Below are positions 1-12,725 of a DNA stretch of 64,000 nt, one piece after another. The position numbers and the translations under genes were made by a program. Under the pieces are notes generated by a model. The model saw only the letters and a list, made by a program, of their open reading frames with translations. It had not been told where the DNA came from and did no database searches. Location of the stretch: positions 19,222,706-19,286,705 of the forward strand of contig JAVLUZ010000145.1 in the NCBI GenBank assembly GCA_036768485.1. The letters are read 5' to 3'. The stretch is from Mermis nigrescens (lineage: Eukaryota > Nematoda > Enoplea > Mermithida > Mermithidae). Position 1 is the first letter of the stretch. Each line of letters starts with the position of its first letter.

Positions 1-1929
1 GAATGATAAGAAATAAAATAAACGTATATGTCCGAAGAATGGACTCGAAATTTCCAAGGGCCTGATAACCCAACCCAGGATCAGTGCTTCGCAGTGTAAA
101 AGGGATTGAAATGCCTATAAATTTTGATATAAACGTCATACATGCACAAGGTCAAAAGTTCTGGGAGGGGTTAAACCGACTTTCCTGGGGGGATACATGA
201 TTAATTTTTAAGACTAATTATGACGCTAAAATGATGAGTTTAAGTTGATTTTTTAGATTTTGTATTGTTTCTTACCCCCCTCCCCGTCACAACCCGTAAA
301 AATGCTTGAATTCGTTGTGTTTAACTCCTTTTGAATATTCGAGATTAAGTTTGCATGAAAACAAATGATAATAAAAACGATGAAATGACTTAAACTATCA
401 GATATGGACAGAATAATGGACAAAAAGTGTCTGAATGAATGAATGGACAGAGTACTACTAAAAAAAATTCAGATTATACTGTTGAGCATCAATTGGTGCT
501 CTTTCATAATTCCAACAATAGGTTTTGGTCCTCAAATGGCCTGAGGGGGGCATGCCTTTCAAAAGTTGTGGAAGGGAGGATACCCTCCACACCCCCAGTA
601 TGCATGTGTAATGTCGATTTCGTCCATTTTTTTCCGTTAATTTCATCTCCTTTTTTCTGAAAATTGCATATTTACTACGCCAGACATTCAGATCCTGAAA
701 CCCCATGTGCGTGTCTGCTTATAATAAGGGACATGCGGATCTCTCACCACCGATTTTGAGCGAAACTTTAATTTTCTGAGCTCTTTCCAAATATTTATGC
801 CATTTTTATTGAAAATTTCGAGAATCGAAAATAAACTTTACTGTTTTTTAATTAATGTGCACAAATATAAGGCCTTTTTTCACTTTTTATGAAACTGTTG
901 ATTTGCGATTGAAACCCTAAAAATCAAGCAAAACTGTTACCTATTTCGATATGAAAAAGCACGTTATGCATACTGAAAGATAGAAAACATCACACTTGGA
1001 CAGATCCATATTTAAAGTGCCGCCCCCATCGGCCTTAAAAGTTTTTTCGAAAGCTAAGATGTTAGAAAAGATGCAAAATTACATTCCTTTGTCACTAAAT
1101 CTTCAAATTTTTTCTTACCTAAAAAACATATTCAAAAACCTAATAATGTAAATTTTAATATATGTGTAAGGGAGAAGGGTGAGGGCCTAAATAACTATCC
1201 ACTCCTCAGATCTTCGAAAAATGACACAGTGTCGAATGGAAAAAGTCAGGTATAACAAGAAAAAATTTGAAGTTTATAGTAGAAAACAGAATAATCAGTC
1301 AAGGTCTTAATAAAGCCTGATAGCTTTCTATGGAAAAAATTTCATATTAGATTGTATTGTGTGCTTAGATTTGTAATCTAGAAGCAAATTAAATAATCTA
1401 GTTTAAACAAGCATTTTAGTCGATAAAATGAACTTTCAGCTCGATTTACTCCCTTCCTCATGTCGAAAACAGACAATTTAAGAACCTTAAGAGGGCTATG
1501 ATAGTTTAAGCAATACGCTCATTAACGATATATAATATCGTGATTATAAGTCACCCTGTAAGCATCCATCCTTCCCATATGAGGCGGAATAATTAAAAAC
1601 TTTGCCAGGATGACAGGGTGCGTTATATTTATTTTCATTATTTATTTAAAAACTCAGTTTATACATAATATTTAAATACGATACTATGCTGTGTTAGAAA
1701 TTTACAAGTGATATTTATCCACTATCCTTTTAAATGATTCGCCAAAATATAAATATATTACATAAGAATTGTACCCTTCCCGTAATTGTTGTAACCATTG
1801 TCAAAGAATGTCATAATTGAGGTCTACCGTATTGCATCGCAACCGATCGAAATTTTAAGAGCACCTTAGACTTTATATATGAGTACATCTAATAAATAAT
1901 ATTTCCTAAAAAACACATCATACATGCCA
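1..1929. other. Intergenic, no gene seen
   Basis: AT-rich sequence with no open frame that looks coding and no convincing exon borders. A C/G-rich patch near 540-620 ending in a terminus-like CATGTGTAATG resembles a decayed end of the MITE-like families described later, but nothing more can be supported. Confidence 0.5.
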
Positions 1930-2150
1930 CACATGTAATGGCTCGAAATTGGGGAGGCGCATTTTTTAGGGCATTTTTAGGGGGTGGGGGTAAATTAACT
2001 CTAATTTTTGGCCAAAAACGGCCAAAACCAGCCAAAAAATTCAATTGTTTTTAAAATCGGAGGAGGTCAAAGATTTTTTGGCTTTAGGGGGATGGGGGAC
2101 GTCCGACTTTGGGTAGGGGGATCCCCCCATACTACCCTGTTACATGTATG
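1930..2150. mobile_element. Possible MITE-like element with CACATGT/ACATGTATG ends
   Basis: The segment opens with a CACACATGTAATGGC-type terminus and closes with TTACATGTATG, framing a G-run-rich interior. That is the usual make-up of the short elements in this window. The flanking octamers (ATACATGC and ATACAAGT) agree at only five positions, so the boundaries are tentative. Confidence 0.4.
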
Positions 2151-2257
2151 ATACAAGTACAATATTTTGATTCAATTTTAAAAATTTTGAGTTTATTCAA
2201 AATTTTCAGAAAACAAAGCTCTCACATCACGGACAAACATTGTATAAGTATTAATAA

Positions 2258-2260
2258 TAA

Positions 2261-2299
<39 letters not shown>

Positions 2300-2332
2300 T
2301 AATAATAATAAATAATAATAATAATAATAATT
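2258..2332. repeat. (AAT)n microsatellite
   Basis: Nearly pure AAT/TAA triplets. Apparent open frames across it (runs of Ile, Tyr or Leu) are artefacts of the triplet repeat. Confidence 0.95.
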
Positions 2333-2539
2333 TATGCAGAAAAGCAAAGCTAAAATCTCGTAAAAAAGAGACAACACAATAACTACAAATGCGAATACAC
2401 AGACACACAGGCACGCGCTCACGAGTGATCCATCAGAAAATTACAGAAATCGATGGTATACCAAAGATCACTGTATGCGCTCCTGAATCGCAATGATTTT
2501 TTCGATTTGACCAAAAACTTTGACCAGAAACTGTGTAAT

Positions 2540-2673
2540 AATGTAGTCTTAACGCTATTTTAGCGCTTAAACCAGTTTGTGAGATCATTTTGCCCAAAAA
2601 GGTCAATTTTTGACCCTCAAGATCGGCTGCCCCTCCCAAACAAACCAGACCGGCCATGCTGTGCATCTGGTGG
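2540..2673 (-). repeat. Family E dispersed repeat, fragment
   Basis: Ends in a GGCCATGCTGTGCAYCTG terminus preceded by a TTTTGGCCCAAAAA-like block and CCAGTTTGTGAGATC. The same order of blocks is found near 44.95-45.1 kb, with more diverged relatives at 37.6, 54.2 and 58.9 kb. Confidence 0.55.
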
Positions 2674-3149
2674 GCGTCTCGTCAGTGTTGCCAACTCAAA
2701 ATTTGAAAAACCCGAAAATTCCTCACCTTAAACCCCACACCCTCGCACAAGGTGTAGCAGCTCGTCGAAAAAACCCCCACAGGCTTTTTAAAAAACCCCA
2801 TTTACAGGCAGTTAAGCATAGGAGCAAAAACTCCAAAGGTTAAAAACTTTGAGTTTTGGATGAAAACCCCGAGGTTGGCCACACACACTGCATCTCATCC
2901 GCTCCGCTCGCAACTTTTTTACACGAGCATCGAAAACCTGCTCTGTGCACCTGTACCTACAAAGTATAGCCGAAAGCATCGATTTTTTTTATTTTCTTTA
3001 TTTTCATAGACTTAGGCTTAATACTACTAATACTAATACTTTATTTGGAATAATCACAAGGAAGAAAGACAGCAGAATATAAAACGCGAGATCTTTTGGA
3101 CACACAAACAAACAGTTGATTGCGCTCACGTATTTTACGTGGATGGTAG

Positions 3150-3480
3150 TCATCGTTTTTTCCACTTTTCGGTCTATTTGTCAACTAAAATTTTGGGAAA
3201 TGGAAAAAATTTTTGCGCTTGGTTGGCATTCGTGGAAAATTTCTGTAATGTTAGAATGCGTTTTAGAGAGGCAAAACTTCAAAAAATTTTAATTGATTTA
3301 ATTCTTACTTGTTATTAATCTTTAAGCCGCGCCCCGCCAATTGCAGCATTTTTATCGACAATCTGGTCTGGAACTTCACTACGTCGAAAATCCTCACCTT
3401 CTGCACGGATTCGGTTAGTTTTTGTAATGCAGAAATGCGTTTTAGAGAGCTGAAATTTCAAAATTTTCTAGCGCTTCGCG
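3150..3480 (+). repeat. Direct repeat H1, copy 1
   Basis: About 320 bp closely similar to 3,968-4,280. Both share a CGTTTTTCCAC start, a TGGCATTCGTGGAAAATTT block, a CGCCAATTGCAG block and a CTCACCTTCTGCACGG block. It is non-coding. The copies are about 820 bp apart in the same orientation. Confidence 0.8.
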
Positions 3481-3512
3481 CCATTTGATAAATTACAGTT
3501 TTTATTGTCAAA

Positions 3513-3785
3513 AGCTACTCCAGAATTGGCTAAAATGCTTTACTGAAGGAAGAAAATTCAAGTTTCAACAGAAATGACGTATACTGATCGTGATATTTCT
3601 AGTAGAGCGCTAAATTTTCATACAAAAAGTGCATCAAACACCGCTATTACATAAGTACATAAGATTTTCTACTTAAAAAATAGTGATTTTTTAACACAGG
3701 CGCTCTATTTTTAACGTTTTTAGACCTCCCAAAAAATTTGGAAAAAGGGTGGAAAAAGTGGAAAAAAATTTGGGTCTGGTCTATA
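3513..3785 (+). repeat. Direct repeat H2, copy 1 (uninterrupted site for the LINE)
   Basis: Closely similar to 5,444-5,706. Shared blocks include TTCAAGTTTCAACAGAAAT, CTGATCGTGATATTTCT and GATTTTCTACTTAAAAAA. Just downstream, 3,770-3,805 reads GGTCTGGTC then TCAACCAAATCGCT with only a short TATA between. In the second copy these two blocks are separated by the LINE insertion at about 5,707-6,439. Confidence 0.8.
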
Positions 3786-3967
3786 TCAACCAAATCGCTT
3801 TTAAAAAACGGTGATGGTAGTAATCCCGCTTAGATCAATTTCGCTCCCACTTAGGTCGATATCGCTCCCGCTCAGGTTGACATATAGGCGTTAATATGTT
3901 GGCGCTAATTTTTACCTCGAGCAGAGCAGGTTCTAGATAGATGAGTGTCTAAAGACTGCACCCGGTC

Positions 3968-4280
3968 ACCGTTTTTCCACTTTTTGGTCTATTTGTCAAC
4001 CAAAATTTTGGAAAATGAAAAAATTTATGGGCTTGGTTGGCATTCGTGGAAAATTTTTGTAATGTTAAAAATGCGTTTTAGAGAGGTAAAACTTCAAAAA
4101 TTTTTAATTGATTTAATTTTACTTGTTATTAATCTTTAAGCCGCGCTCCGCCAATTGCAGGCAGCATTTTTATCGACAATCTGGTCTGGAACTTCACTAC
4201 GATCGAAAATCCTCACCTTCTGCACGGATTTAGTTAGTTTTTGTAATGCAAAAATGATTTGAGAGAGCTAAAATTTGGTT
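3968..4280 (+). repeat. Direct repeat H1, copy 2
   Basis: Second copy of the 3,150-3,480 repeat, same orientation, with scattered substitutions and a 4-bp GCAG duplication around 4,158. Confidence 0.8.
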
Positions 4281-4776
4281 GAAATGAGGAGGACATGCAA
4301 AAAGAGAGTGCGGAAAAAAATTTCATGGAAAACGGACTAATATTGGTGAAAATATACTTACGGTACTTTATTTTGTCATAAATGCACTCAGATGGCAGGC
4401 AATGTAAGCGAGAATATAAATGTGGATCTGAGGTGTTTCAAAGAGTAGGGCATCAGAAAAGTCTGAGACGATGTGAGCAAAAACGATTGAACAAGTTACT
4501 CCGGATATAGCTACATTAAAGTGGGGTATTTGACAGTTTACCAAAAATGTTCCGAATTTGGGCTAAAAACATATTTAACTGACATTTTAAAGGTCGCTGA
4601 TTACGAAAAAATGACTTTTATTGCGCGGAACAAAAATTTTGTTTTAAAATTTTCAAATTTGAAAAACATGCATGTTTTTTCTGTCATTTTACTTGATAAG
4701 ATATGTAAAAATTCAATTTTCTGCTTTAATGACGCTTAGGCTTAGGCTTAGTGTATCTGCGAAGGTGATTTCGGCT

Positions 4777-4912
4777 GCTTAGGTCGAGGTGTCTCCCGCT
4801 TAGATCGAGGTATAGATGCGCTTAGATCGAGGTATAGATGCTTAGGTCGATGTATAGATGCTTAGGTCGATGTGTAGATGCTCAGGTCGATGTGTAGATG
4901 CTTAGGTCGACC
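4777..4912. repeat. Minisatellite, about 20-bp unit
   Basis: Seven to eight tandem copies of a unit close to CTTAGGTCGATGTATAGATG, with the variable part in the last half. Isolated TTAGGTCGA-like words recur at 3,825-3,885 and, in the complementary sense, at 37,029-37,083 (GTCGACCTAA). The unit is therefore dispersed and not confined to this array. Confidence 0.85.
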
Positions 4913-5443
4913 TGAATTGGGTAGATGTTATTCTGCATCCCACTGTTTGAATATTCAAATGGATGGAACTTTGAGATAATCCAGAAATGCTGTTTGAATC
5001 GTATTTAAGTAGAAATCTTTAACTGGATGTCAACAATGCTAAAAATTATGGAATTTGAAAAAAAAAAATTTGAAAATTTGTGCAAAAGATTACAAAAATT
5101 TTTTTCTTCAATCTTGGTTTTTGCGCAGTATAACTTAATTTTTTGTAATCTGTGACATTGAGAATGGTAGAAAAATATGTTTGTAGTAAAAATTGAAAAC
5201 TTTTGATAAACTGCAAAAATTCCTAAAAGTGGCCCAAAATGGTGAGTGTCGAAGTATGATGTTTGAAAGTATCGTAACTATGTGAGTTTTGTGTGGATTG
5301 GGTTTATTTCTTTTTTCCGCGTCTTTTAGTGACACAAAGTATCGTTTTTGCGCAATTGTATGGCAGTTCTGCCGGAATGGCGCAAAATCGGTTCACACCA
5401 TATTCTTCAAAAACTCCTATAGTTTTAATTATCAAAACTGTTT

Positions 5444-5706
5444 TCAGAATTGGCTAAATGCTTTCCTGAAGGAAGGAAATTCAAGTTTCAACAGAAATAG
5501 CGTATACTGATCGTGATATTTCTTGTAGAGCGCGAAATGTTTATACAAAAAAGCATCGAACACCGCTATTGCATGTGTGCATAGGATTTTCTACTTAAAA
5601 AAACACTGATTTTTCAACACAAGCGTTTCTGATTTTTAACGTTTTTAGACCTCCTAAAAACGTGGAAAAAGGTAGGAAAGAGTGAAAAAAAATTTTGGGT
5701 CTGGTC
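5444..5706 (+). repeat. Direct repeat H2, copy 2, split by a LINE
   Basis: Second copy of 3,513-3,785. It reads up to GGTCTGGTC, is broken by a LINE 3' end, and resumes as TCAACCAAATCGCT at 6,440. Confidence 0.8.
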
Positions 5707-6409
5707 CAGATCTCATTGTGAATATATTGTGAAAAAAGGCATGCAGTTAAGCAATCTGATCTTGCGTAGTTTTATTTCTAAAGACAGATTATTACTTGTC
5801 AAGGCCTTCATTACTTACGTTCGACCTGTGCTTGAATATTGCTGTGTTTCGTGGAGTCCTTACCTGCTGTGTGATATCACCTCCGTCGAACGGGTTCAAA
5901 GAAGGTTTACGAAACGAATTTTTAGTGATAAAAATTTGACATATGCTGCCAGATTACACGAACTTGGTCTGGACACTCTTGAACTAAGACGCCTCCATAA
6001 CGACCTAACATTAGCCTTTTCTATTATCAAATGTCAAGCTCTTCCTTTCAAGGATTTCTTCACAATTAATTTAAATTCTAATCGAGCAGCAAATTCTTGT
6101 AAACTTCTCGTCAATCATGTAAATAAAAATTGCAGAAAATTTGATTTTTGCAATCGAATAATTCCTATCTGGAACTCTCTACCTGAACAGATTATAAGTG
6201 CTCCAAATAGACACGTTTTTCTGACTAAACTTAAAAGATTAAACCTTTCTAAATTTCTTAAAGGGGCGTAAGTAAGAGCAGTTTTTCCTATTGCCTTTAC
6301 ATTTACCCTGCTTCGTCATACTTAATTTGTTTTGTCTTTCATGTATTTTCATTTTCGTTCATTCGTCTTATTCATGTATGTTAATATTTTCTTTCGACTT
6401 AGCGAATAA

Positions 6410-6439
<30 letters not shown>
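5707..6439 (+). mobile_element. 5'-truncated non-LTR retrotransposon (LINE) 3' end
   Basis: Holds an open frame at about 5,729-6,271 that encodes the carboxy-terminal part of a jockey/CR1-like reverse transcriptase polyprotein. This is the stretch after the catalytic palm, recognisable by FITYVRPVLEYCCVSWSP, VERVQRRFTKRIF, LGLDTLELRRLHNDL and a C-terminal IIPIWNSLPEQII. The YADD catalytic box is absent, so the copy is 5'-truncated and cannot work alone. A 3' untranslated stretch ends in GCGAATAAA and a pure (TTG)n tail (6,411-6,439), the usual mark of LINE integration. It is inserted in repeat H2, whose unfilled counterpart is at about 3,770-3,805. The paralogous copy on the opposite strand is at 6,894-7,557. 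Confidence 0.88.
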
Positions 6440-6441
<2 letters not shown>

Positions 6442-6893
6442 CAACCAAATCGCTGAGAAAAAAACGGTAAATTCGGTGGGCACTAAACTGCATTGAGTGC
6501 CGCCTAAGCAAGAATTATGGATAAGGTACCTTGAAAGATCACTATTGGGAAGAAATGAGCCAAAAAAAAACAAAAAAATTATTACGGTAGCTAACTACGT
6601 CTTCTACTTGCACCGGGTGCACCCCTTTACACGCTTGTTCTAAAAATCGAGATGAACATAGTACAGTAATATTCAAACTACTTATTCTGCACACACATAT
6701 ACACCTGCATATATTTAAGACGCACAAATGGGAAAATAACTGTCAAATGAGTTAGTTTGTAAAGATAACTATATTCATCGCCAGCAGATACAATAATATA
6801 TTTTTCCATTTTTAAATCCTACAACGTTACACTTAGCATAAAAAAACATTCTTTAGTCGATAAATAAGGAATAAGTTCTAGCGACTACTAAAG

Positions 6894-7557
6894 ACAGAAA
6901 GAAAGAAAGAAAGATTTATTCGGTCTACAAAATACACGTACAAATTTAAAATATACGTACACATTACAATACAAATAATAAGGATAAGGACGAATGTCAT
7001 ATAAATGCATAATTGAAATTCATGTACATATTGCAAACACACGTATTTAATTGTAAAAAACGAATAAAGTGATAAAAGAAAGTAGTGTAATGTAAATGTA
7101 AGACACGCGGGTACGTACAGGCAATGAATTATAACTGCACTTAGATACGCCCCTTGAGAAAAATGGATAAATCAAATTGTTTCAATTTCATCGTAAAAAT
7201 GTTCGAATTAGCTGAGCAGATGATATCATCAGGCAAATAATTCCAGACAGAAATCACACGATTGCAAAATTCAAATTTTCCAACATTTTTGTTTACACGG
7301 TTAACGTAAAGTTCGCAAGAATTTACAGCACGATTTGAGTTTACATTAAATGTGAAGAAGTCTTCAACAGGTAACAAATTATCCTTGATTATAGAGCGTG
7401 TCATTGATAAATCACTTTGCATTCTACGTAATTCGAGTCTCTCCAAGCTCAATTCCTTTAATCGGGCATCGTAGGAGATGGTTTTATCAGAAAAAATTCG
7501 TTTGGTAAATTTTCTTTGGACATTTTCAACATTATTTATGTCACATAACAGATAAGT
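6894..7557 (-). mobile_element. LINE 3' end, second copy, running into the assembly gap
   Basis: Reading leftward, this copy encodes the same RT C-terminal segment as 5,707-6,439. The clearest open part is 7,452-7,141 (SLERLELRRMQSDL, FEFCNRVISVWNYLP, final LKGRI), and the frame continues upstream with VQRKFTKRIFSDK. Its 3' end has the same CGAATAAA signal, but the tail is (CTTT)n (6,896-6,915 read on this strand) instead of (TTG)n. The 5' side is lost in the N gap, so the full length is unknown. Confidence 0.88.
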
Positions 7558-7657
7558 NNNNNNNNNNNNNNNNNNNNNNNNNNNNNNNNNNNNNNNNNNN
7601 NNNNNNNNNNNNNNNNNNNNNNNNNNNNNNNNNNNNNNNNNNNNNNNNNNNNNNNNN
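7558..7657. other. Assembly gap (100 N)
   Basis: Exactly 100 unknown bases, a conventional scaffold gap of unspecified real size. It lies inside or beside the LINE copy. Confidence 1.
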
Positions 7658-9107
7658 TAATGAGCTTTGTCTCATGTTCTGAATCTTTCTAGTTCGTTCA
7701 GGAAAGTTAAAAAACCTCAAAATTATTCATTGTATATTGAAAACGACGTGAGGAATAAATATGAATAATGTGATAACATTATAAATCACAAATTGAATTT
7801 CTAGACAATTTTCTGCATATGGTCATCGATTATATCTATCTTTTTTGCAAATGGGGAGCGAAAGCGCCCCATTTGCTAATTTCATGTTAAATATGTGTTT
7901 TTCTCGAATTATGGATTTTGACTTCCTGGCACATTTAGTTTTCTTCGAAAGCTCTTTCAATTCTCTACATTTTATAACAACGTTTTTATAATAATTTTCA
8001 TGTACTCATCAAATAAATGCTTTTGTGTCGACCGGATTCATGACTTTTACATAAATACATATATCCAAGCTAATTCATTTGCATAATAGAAAGTAAGTAA
8101 GAAAATCAATCAAACTTATAAGTTCTGGCAAAAGTCTGTCAGGCTTCATAATGTAGTAGGGTTTTCGTTTACGCCCGGATAAAGATGTAATTAAGATGCT
8201 TGGAAGTTTTTCTTATGAATGCTTTTTTCGAGGTAAATGTACGACCTTAGTTAAATTTTTGCCACACTTGAACTTCATCAGATTGGCATTCAGCTACAAA
8301 ATTGCTGCACTTGCATAGAATTTTTAGTTAAAATGCTTATAACGTTCCTGCTGGAATTCATTGGTAGCCTAGAAGAACATTGAGGAAGTAAGTCGATTTC
8401 AAGTGTTACAATCATTGTATGTAATTTTGAATGGAGGATGCAATCTATTATGTTTTTTAATCACTTAATTCATTTGTGGCTGAAAATCGATTTATGTGCT
8501 ATGCTTATTCTTAATGATTTGAACTATCACGTGATTTTTAATCTGTTTCACATAACTTCGGGCTCAATTTTAGGAATCTTCATCGAAAGTAAGCCGAGAG
8601 GTTACGATCAGATCAATACTGTAATCGTAATCTGCCAGCTTATTGTCCGAGAAAGTTTTTAAAATTTATGACAAAATTTATGTGAAAGTGACTATAGCTT
8701 TGCATCTTTTACATGAAAGTAGTGAACTAATTTTGTTATTCACGTGAAGACGGAATCCTAATACCAACAGTAACAAATTCGTGAATCAAAAATTGGCAAA
8801 TTTGGAATGGGTAGATTTCTGAAATTCTTAAATGATAATGTCGAAATCGGTGGAAGACGTTAGTTTTGGTATTCCGCATTGTCTAGCATTTACTTCTAAT
8901 AAGAAGTTTCAAAAGCTTCGACATTTTGTGGAATAAAAAATATGTTTTCTTCATATTCTGGCAAAGTTTTATTTTCTTTGATTAAAACTTATTTAGCTAT
9001 ACAAAAATAAAATATGGAATAGACATGGCCCACCCTGTAAATACATACATAGGTACTCTTGACAAAAATCGGTCATGATTCTGATAAGTTCGTATAATTG
9101 TATCACT
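7658..9107. other. Intergenic, nothing recognised
   Basis: No credible exon, repeat array or terminal repeat was seen. Short open frames here lack plausible composition. Confidence 0.5.
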
Positions 9108-9688
9108 CATATGTGGGCGTAAGGGGTTCGGAGGTACTCAGCCCATCTTCAGCCACCTCCTTTACTCCCCAGAATAATAAAAATAGCTTTTAACCCCCTT
9201 AGAATGCTCGCCGGATCGGATTTTTTTACGGACGTTTACCTCCCCCACAGAGTTTTTTGACTGCCCACGTACAGGTTGGCGTAAAAGTAAGATTGCCAGA
9301 AATTTTTTCCTATGTATTGAGCAGTTTGAGATTACCAGTTGTTTGTTCAGCTCACATGAGTTATGTGTTACTGAAAAATAAGAATGCCCAGAAGTGTTGC
9401 ATTACATTTCCAGGAAGGCTTTATGAAGTGTCAGTGTTGGTAGACTTCTACCAGGTGTTAGTCCTCCACTTGCCAATTATACGTATACAGCCAAAAAAAT
9501 CTAGGGGGATATAAAAACCCGGAAAAAATCCGATCTGGTGAGCATTCTAGGGAGGGGTAAAAGCGATTTTCAGCATTCTTGGAAGTAAAGGGGGCGGCTG
9601 AAGGGGGCGGGGGATTCTGGGGTGGCGGTAAAGGCGCTGGCACAGGGGAAGCGAGGGTAAATACCCCAAACCCCCTACGACCCTGTGT
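9108..9688. mobile_element. Inverted-repeat element with MITE-like ends
   Basis: The left end, CATATGTGGGCGT, and the right end, CCCTGTGTGG, match the shared termini of families A-D. Inside, a 25-bp inverted repeat joins about 9,201-9,226 (GAATGCTCGCCGGATCGG...) and 9,524-9,549 (...CCGATCTGGTGAGCATTC), and C-run blocks flank it. No matching flanking octamers were found, so the outer limits are approximate. Confidence 0.5.
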
Positions 9689-10618
9689 GGATGAAACTAT
9701 TTTGCAAACTTAGCGGAATCAGGATTCATTTTTGGTAAGAGTACCTACATACAATAAAAATGATTTTCAATTTATAATACTCATTACCTGAATTTCTTGA
9801 ATCCGCATTCACTGATGTAACTATCATGAAACTATTATTATCATTATCATTATCAGTATTATTCCATTATTATTTCCGTATAGACAGAGCAGTGAAGTGT
9901 GGATAAGAAGCTTTAATCAATTGAATCAAGTATCATTAACTATCTATAAGTTTCTGTCGTTTCGCAAAAAGAAGTACCTGCTTTGCGCAACGGTGTAAAG
10001 TCCGCGTTGACGCGAAGGTACATAAATTTCAGATTTATTTGATAGACTCCATTCTCGCTGAACACTTACCTACTTTTTTGAAGATTTTTTTTAAATATGG
10101 AGAGCAGAAATCCCATGACATGCAAAATCTTGCTCAATTTTCGTGCTAAATCGCTATATGCGGGCACATATATTGACCAGTTTGATCAGTTTCCGTATAC
10201 ATATTTCGATGAAAATTTCACATAAGTAAGACCATAGAAGGAGCTTACTAAAAAATTAAAAAAATTTCGTGGTTTTTAAAATCCAGCTTCAGGAGGCACA
10301 CATTAATGCAACACATTTGAACTTTTTACGAGAGATACGCTACTTTAAACTATGGTGTACAGTGTAGACTGAAATTTTTGAAACGTAGTCATACTTGTTA
10401 GATGCAGTGGTAATTTTCTATATAAGCTGAGAAAATCGGATTTTACTGAAGGTAGTCCAAAATGTCAAATAGTGACAAAATTTACAGCTTTAGCCTACTG
10501 TAGCAAAGCGAATTTTAATCTTCGAGCAAAACAAACAGTATCGTGATGATCAGCATAAAAAACTACCTAACAAATGTTATTTTGAGGTATGATTAATTTT
10601 TGACATGTCAAAGTTAAC
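9689..10618. other. Intergenic, nothing recognised
   Basis: No supported gene or repeat. A short (ATTATC)-like patch lies near 9,835-9,860. Confidence 0.45.
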
Positions 10619-10901
10619 CATAGGGCTGTTGAAGGTGAGCGGCATCAAGGTTCTGGGGGAGGGGTGCAATATTTTTTCAAATGTCAAAAAATGGCCTTAA
10701 ACATGTTGGTATGGCAAAAAAATCACCATTTTGAACGTTTCTCATCGATCACTATCCATTGGCATCACAAAATTAAAAAAAAACAAAATTTCAAAAATTG
10801 TATTCTGGAGGGGTATTTTGGTTTCTGGGGGTATTTTGGTTTCTGGGGGTATTTTGGTTTCTGGGGGTGCATACCTCCCAAAACCCCTACGCCCAGGTAT
10901 A
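10619..10901 (+). mobile_element. Family A MITE-like element, copy 1
   Basis: It carries the family A block order: a GGTTCTGGGGG start, TTTCAAATGTCAAAAAATGG, GGTATGGCAAAAAAATCACC, TCACTATCCATTGGCATCA, then AAAACCCCTACGCCCAGGT. A 19-bp block (GGTATTTTGGTTTCTGGGG) is tandemly repeated three times at about 10,810-10,868, where other copies have one or two. The left terminus is degenerate. Confidence 0.75.
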
Positions 10902-11003
10902 ATCTTAAGTCGCTGCAATTGATTCCCCTGACTTGCGTTTATTGAATTGCTCCAACGCTGCTTGAGATTTTGCTTCCAGGAATAAAATATTCATAGTTAT
11001 TCT

Positions 11004-11261
11004 TATACGTGGGCATAGGGGGTGGCATGTACCCCATACAGAAGGCCGAATATCCCTCCCAACCCAAACCAGAATATCCCCTCCAGAATTCAGTTTTTGA
11101 AAATTTGTTTTTTTTTTCAGCGAATTTTTAATGCCAATAGATAGTGCTCAATGAGAAACGTTGAAAAATGGTGTTTTTTCGCCACCCTACCATTTTTGGA
11201 CCGCTTTTTGACCTTTAAAAAATGCACCCTCGCCCTAGAATTTTGATGCTGCTTACCTATA
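11004..11261 (-). mobile_element. Family A MITE-like element, copy 2
   Basis: Reverse orientation, with TATACGTGGGC at the left end and GCTTACCTATA at the right. The flanks GTTATTCT (10,996-11,003) and GTTATGCT (11,262-11,269) agree at seven of eight positions, a good target-site duplication. Confidence 0.85.
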
Positions 11262-12725
11262 GTTATGCTAATCAATATAAGAATATAGGCATATTCAAGA
11301 GGTAAGACTTTAAACAAGAATCAACCAAAAGAAGGTTCCGTTTCTGCTCTCCACCGTGTAAAACTGTTGGCTGTTTTGCCTTTGTTGACCACTTTGATTT
11401 GATTTTCGTAATTGGCAAGGTCTCATCTCTAAAATATGCCTTAAGCTTCCGAATTTGACATCTATTTTTTTCCGCATTTCACACCCATTGTTTCCGTTTT
11501 CGGATCTAACTTTTCTCGTGGTAAAATAGGTAGCTGAAGTCGGACTTTTAAGATGTTAACACTTGCAGATTGCAGTTTACACGAAGATTCTTAGTTTGCT
11601 TTTCCATGCTTTTCCCGTGCGGTCGCTTGTTTACCAAATGGTGAGGACTCTTTTTAGCTGTTTATTTTCGTTATGCATGATGGAGATGAACATAGTGATC
11701 ACGTGCAATTGCGAAATGACTATTTTTTGCGGCAAAAAATTGGTTGTAAAAAAGTGAAGTTGTAAATTTTTTGGTCTACCTGATTGAATTCGCGTTTATC
11801 TCCAAATTTTCCATCTTGTATTTTAATCTTTTACCCCTCATTTTGTGCCTCTGGAATAAATCCTGATTTCAAGTTATCATGCAAAATAATTTATTAGCGA
11901 GAAACCTTTAAACAGGTAGTTACCCAAACTATGTATGCTTTAACACAGTTCACACGCATGCAGGATCTCGCGCGCTATTTTTTACGGTTTGGGAGAATCA
12001 GACAAGCGCATCTCCTATTAGCAAGTATTGTGATTCTGATGCAGTTTGCTTATAGGAAAAATGGGCACTTGCGTAGGGGTTAGAAAGAATTTTTTCAAAT
12101 TTTTTTCAAAATTCGATGTTACATGGTCAATTCTCATATGGTGATCACAGATATGACATCCATTTCGGTCACAGAACAGTAGTCTTTAAAAAATTTGAAT
12201 TTTTTCTCCTTCAAATTTCTAGTTATATTAATTTTTCTATTTTTGTAGAAAACTTTTTGCTGCTTGCGGATCAACGTTGGTACCAGGCAAAAGATAAGCC
12301 TATATAAAAATAGACCATAATATACAAAAATTGGAGAAAAAGGGAAAAAAATCAAAAATTCAAGGAAAAAGCTCAAATAATGATTTTTAAAAATTACTAG
12401 TCAACTAAAATGAATGTTATATTCGTGATCAGCGTATTAGAATTAATCATATTCGACTAAATCTCGGAAAAAATTTGAAAAAAATTTTCTTACCCCCACG
12501 AACTACCAATGGAAAAATGGACAGGGCACACTTGGTTGCATTTTCAAAGTCATTTTAGCGAAAGTGCAACCATGACTTTGCAATAATAATGAAAAATACG
12601 GCTCATTTTCGGGACGGCGGGCTGAACGAAAGTATGACTTCTTTTGTTACATAATTTTCTCGTTCTTCTGTCTCTAATTTGCACTACCTACTCAATAACT
12701 TCCTCGGTTTTCCATATTGGATACA
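11262..12725. other. Intergenic, one weak exon-like segment
   Basis: A possible exon lies at about 11,579-11,640, between an AACACTTGCAG acceptor and an AAATG/GTGAGG donor, but nothing ties it to a gene. The rest holds no recognised feature. Confidence 0.3.

Noticed and set aside
11563..11757. 64-residue ORF with hydrophobic segments
   Set aside because: Splice-like borders exist, but it has no continuation, no homology and ordinary AT-rich composition.
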